Origin: Bacteroidales bacterium
GTDB taxonomy: Bacteria; Bacteroidota; Bacteroidia; Bacteroidales; UBA932
Assembly (NCBI GenBank): GCA_017555925.1
Contig: JAFZFL010000055.1
Coordinates: forward strand, 1 to 6,407
Reading direction: 5' to 3'
Length of the DNA: 6,407 bases
The notes beneath the pieces were generated by a model. That model made no database searches. It saw only the letters and a program-made list of their open reading frames with translations, and had not been told where the DNA came from. Position 1 is the first letter of the stretch; each line of letters starts with the position of its first letter. The position numbers and the translations under genes were made by a program. Shown in pieces: positions 5,755-6,407 of the stretch.

Positions 5755-6407
5755 CTATATCTTATTAATAATCCATTTCCCAGAGTTTCCGCCTTCACGA
5801 ATCAATACCCCTTTTTCTCGTAATAGGTCTGTTATCTTTCTAACTTGACGTTCACTGATTTTTAATCGTCTAGATAGTTCTGCTCTTGAAATTGACGGAG
5901 TTTCGTTTATCGCTTCCAATAGTTTCTCTTCGTCCGTTGGAACGCTTTGGAACGCTGTTGGATCATTGTTGGAACGCCTTGGATCACCTTCTTCATTTAC
6001 GCGCCAAATGACAACTCTAAAATCTTCTTCTTGATAAAACTCCGGAATTTTCAGCCCATATTCGCGACATTTGTTTATTATATCTTCTGTTCCGGTACCC
6101 ACCTTTTCAATATAACCATTCCAATACATTGGGTCGGCAAGTAGCGGATTAGCAGGTAAAGATTTATGAGGACCATGCAACTTCTGTACTGTCAATCCAT
6201 ATGGCAATGTGCCAGGATTCCAAACCTCTAATCTGTCACGAAACAACATCACCTGAACACTAGCATTACTTGTATAATCTCTATGACATACAGCATTTAC
6301 TATGGCTTCTTTGACAGCATCAATAGGTAATTCAGGACGTGTCGGTATATCCGCTTTCTCTCCTTCAGCACGTGTTCCGACCCAATTATTGATGCGGCTC
6401 ATCACAA
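5755..6407 (-). CDS. COG2865-type ATP-binding/winged-helix regulator, C-terminal part (5' end outside window)
   Basis: The last 216 residues plus part of a codon; the frame is open to the right edge, so the GTG/ATG pair at 6405-6400 is probably internal. Residues 27-110 match the GHKL-like domain (HATPase_c_4) of COG2865 proteins: DAVKEAIVNAVCHRDY (29-44), a V-x-x-(F)-x-D-R-(L)-E-(V)-x-N-P-G core (50-65), and GYIEKVGTGTEDIINKCREYGL (97-118), with the glycine-rich turn that contacts nucleotide. A polar linker (about 138-157) is encoded by a short DNA repeat. Residues 158-216 form a winged helix with the helix-turn-helix ISRAELSRRLKISERQVRKI (172-191). By family knowledge an AlbA_2 (Schlafen-like) domain should precede, outside the window. 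These proteins are annotated as regulators but their targets are mostly unknown. The A/T-rich, less optimised codon usage hints at an accessory gene, though this is only an impression. Confidence 0.88.
   Translation of the reverse strand, partial: VMSRINNWVGTRAEGEKADIPTRPELPIDAVKEAIVNAVCHRDYTSNASVQVMLFRDRLEVWNPGTLPYGLTVQKLHGPHKSLPANPLLADPMYWNGYIEKVGTGTEDIINKCREYGLKIPEFYQEEDFRVVIWRVNEEGDPRRSNNDPTAFQSVPTDEEKLLEAINETPSISRAELSRRLKISERQVRKITDLLREKGVLIREGGNSGKWIINKI
5937..5986 (+). repeat. Five-copy 10-11 bp phased repeat inside the regulator gene
   Basis: On the + strand TTGGAACGC occurs at 5937-5945, 5947-5955 and 5969-5977, and the variant TTGGATCA at 5958-5965 and 5979-5986. Start-to-start steps are 10, 11, 11 and 10 bp. 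It lies within the - strand gene and encodes the linker (residues about 140-157, DPRRSNNDPTAFQSVP) between the ATP-binding domain and the winged helix. Confidence 0.8.

Overview
The window looks like chromosomal DNA from a Bacteroidales-type Bacteroidota. Three things point there. The protein signatures are typical (RsmG, TpiA with YGGSCKPSNA, L34, the iron/cobalamin-type ABC importer). Convincing Shine-Dalgarno sequences are absent or weak before the genes. The promoters match the Bacteroidota housekeeping form, TTTG or TTG, then about 19-20 nt, then TAnnTTTG. No genus can be named from this alone.

Layout, left to right. (1) On the + strand, the 3' part of polA (DNA polymerase I catalytic domain, cut by the left edge) is followed closely by an ECF-type sigma factor gene and rsmG (16S rRNA m7G methyltransferase). 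The short spacing suggests one transcript. (2) rpmH (ribosomal protein L34) follows with its own well-matched promoter and an intrinsic terminator. (3) Positions 2557-2781 hold no intact gene. They contain a 15-bp motif repeated 51 bp apart and a decayed minus-strand coding remnant resembling the C-terminus of DUF4143 ATPases. (4) On the - strand, a two-gene ABC importer module (FecCD/BtuC-like permease, then FecE/BtuD-like ATPase) carries no substrate-binding protein or outer-membrane receptor in view. (5) tpiA (triosephosphate isomerase) is divergent from the importer, has a good promoter and terminator, and appears monocistronic. The two divergent promoters overlap in a very short spacer. 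(6) After tpiA come a large hairpin and, on the - strand, the C-terminal part of a COG2865-type regulator (GHKL-like ATP-binding domain plus winged helix), cut by the right edge.

Functionally, the left half is replication and translation housekeeping (polA, rsmG, rpmH) with an embedded sigma factor. The centre is metal-chelate uptake and glycolysis, and the right edge is a probable accessory regulator. No clearly new multi-gene system is visible. The points most worth a second look are the DUF4143-like relic joined to a repeat, the compact divergent promoter pair with a nearly leaderless permease message, and a helically phased 10-11 bp repeat encoding the linker of the right-edge regulator.
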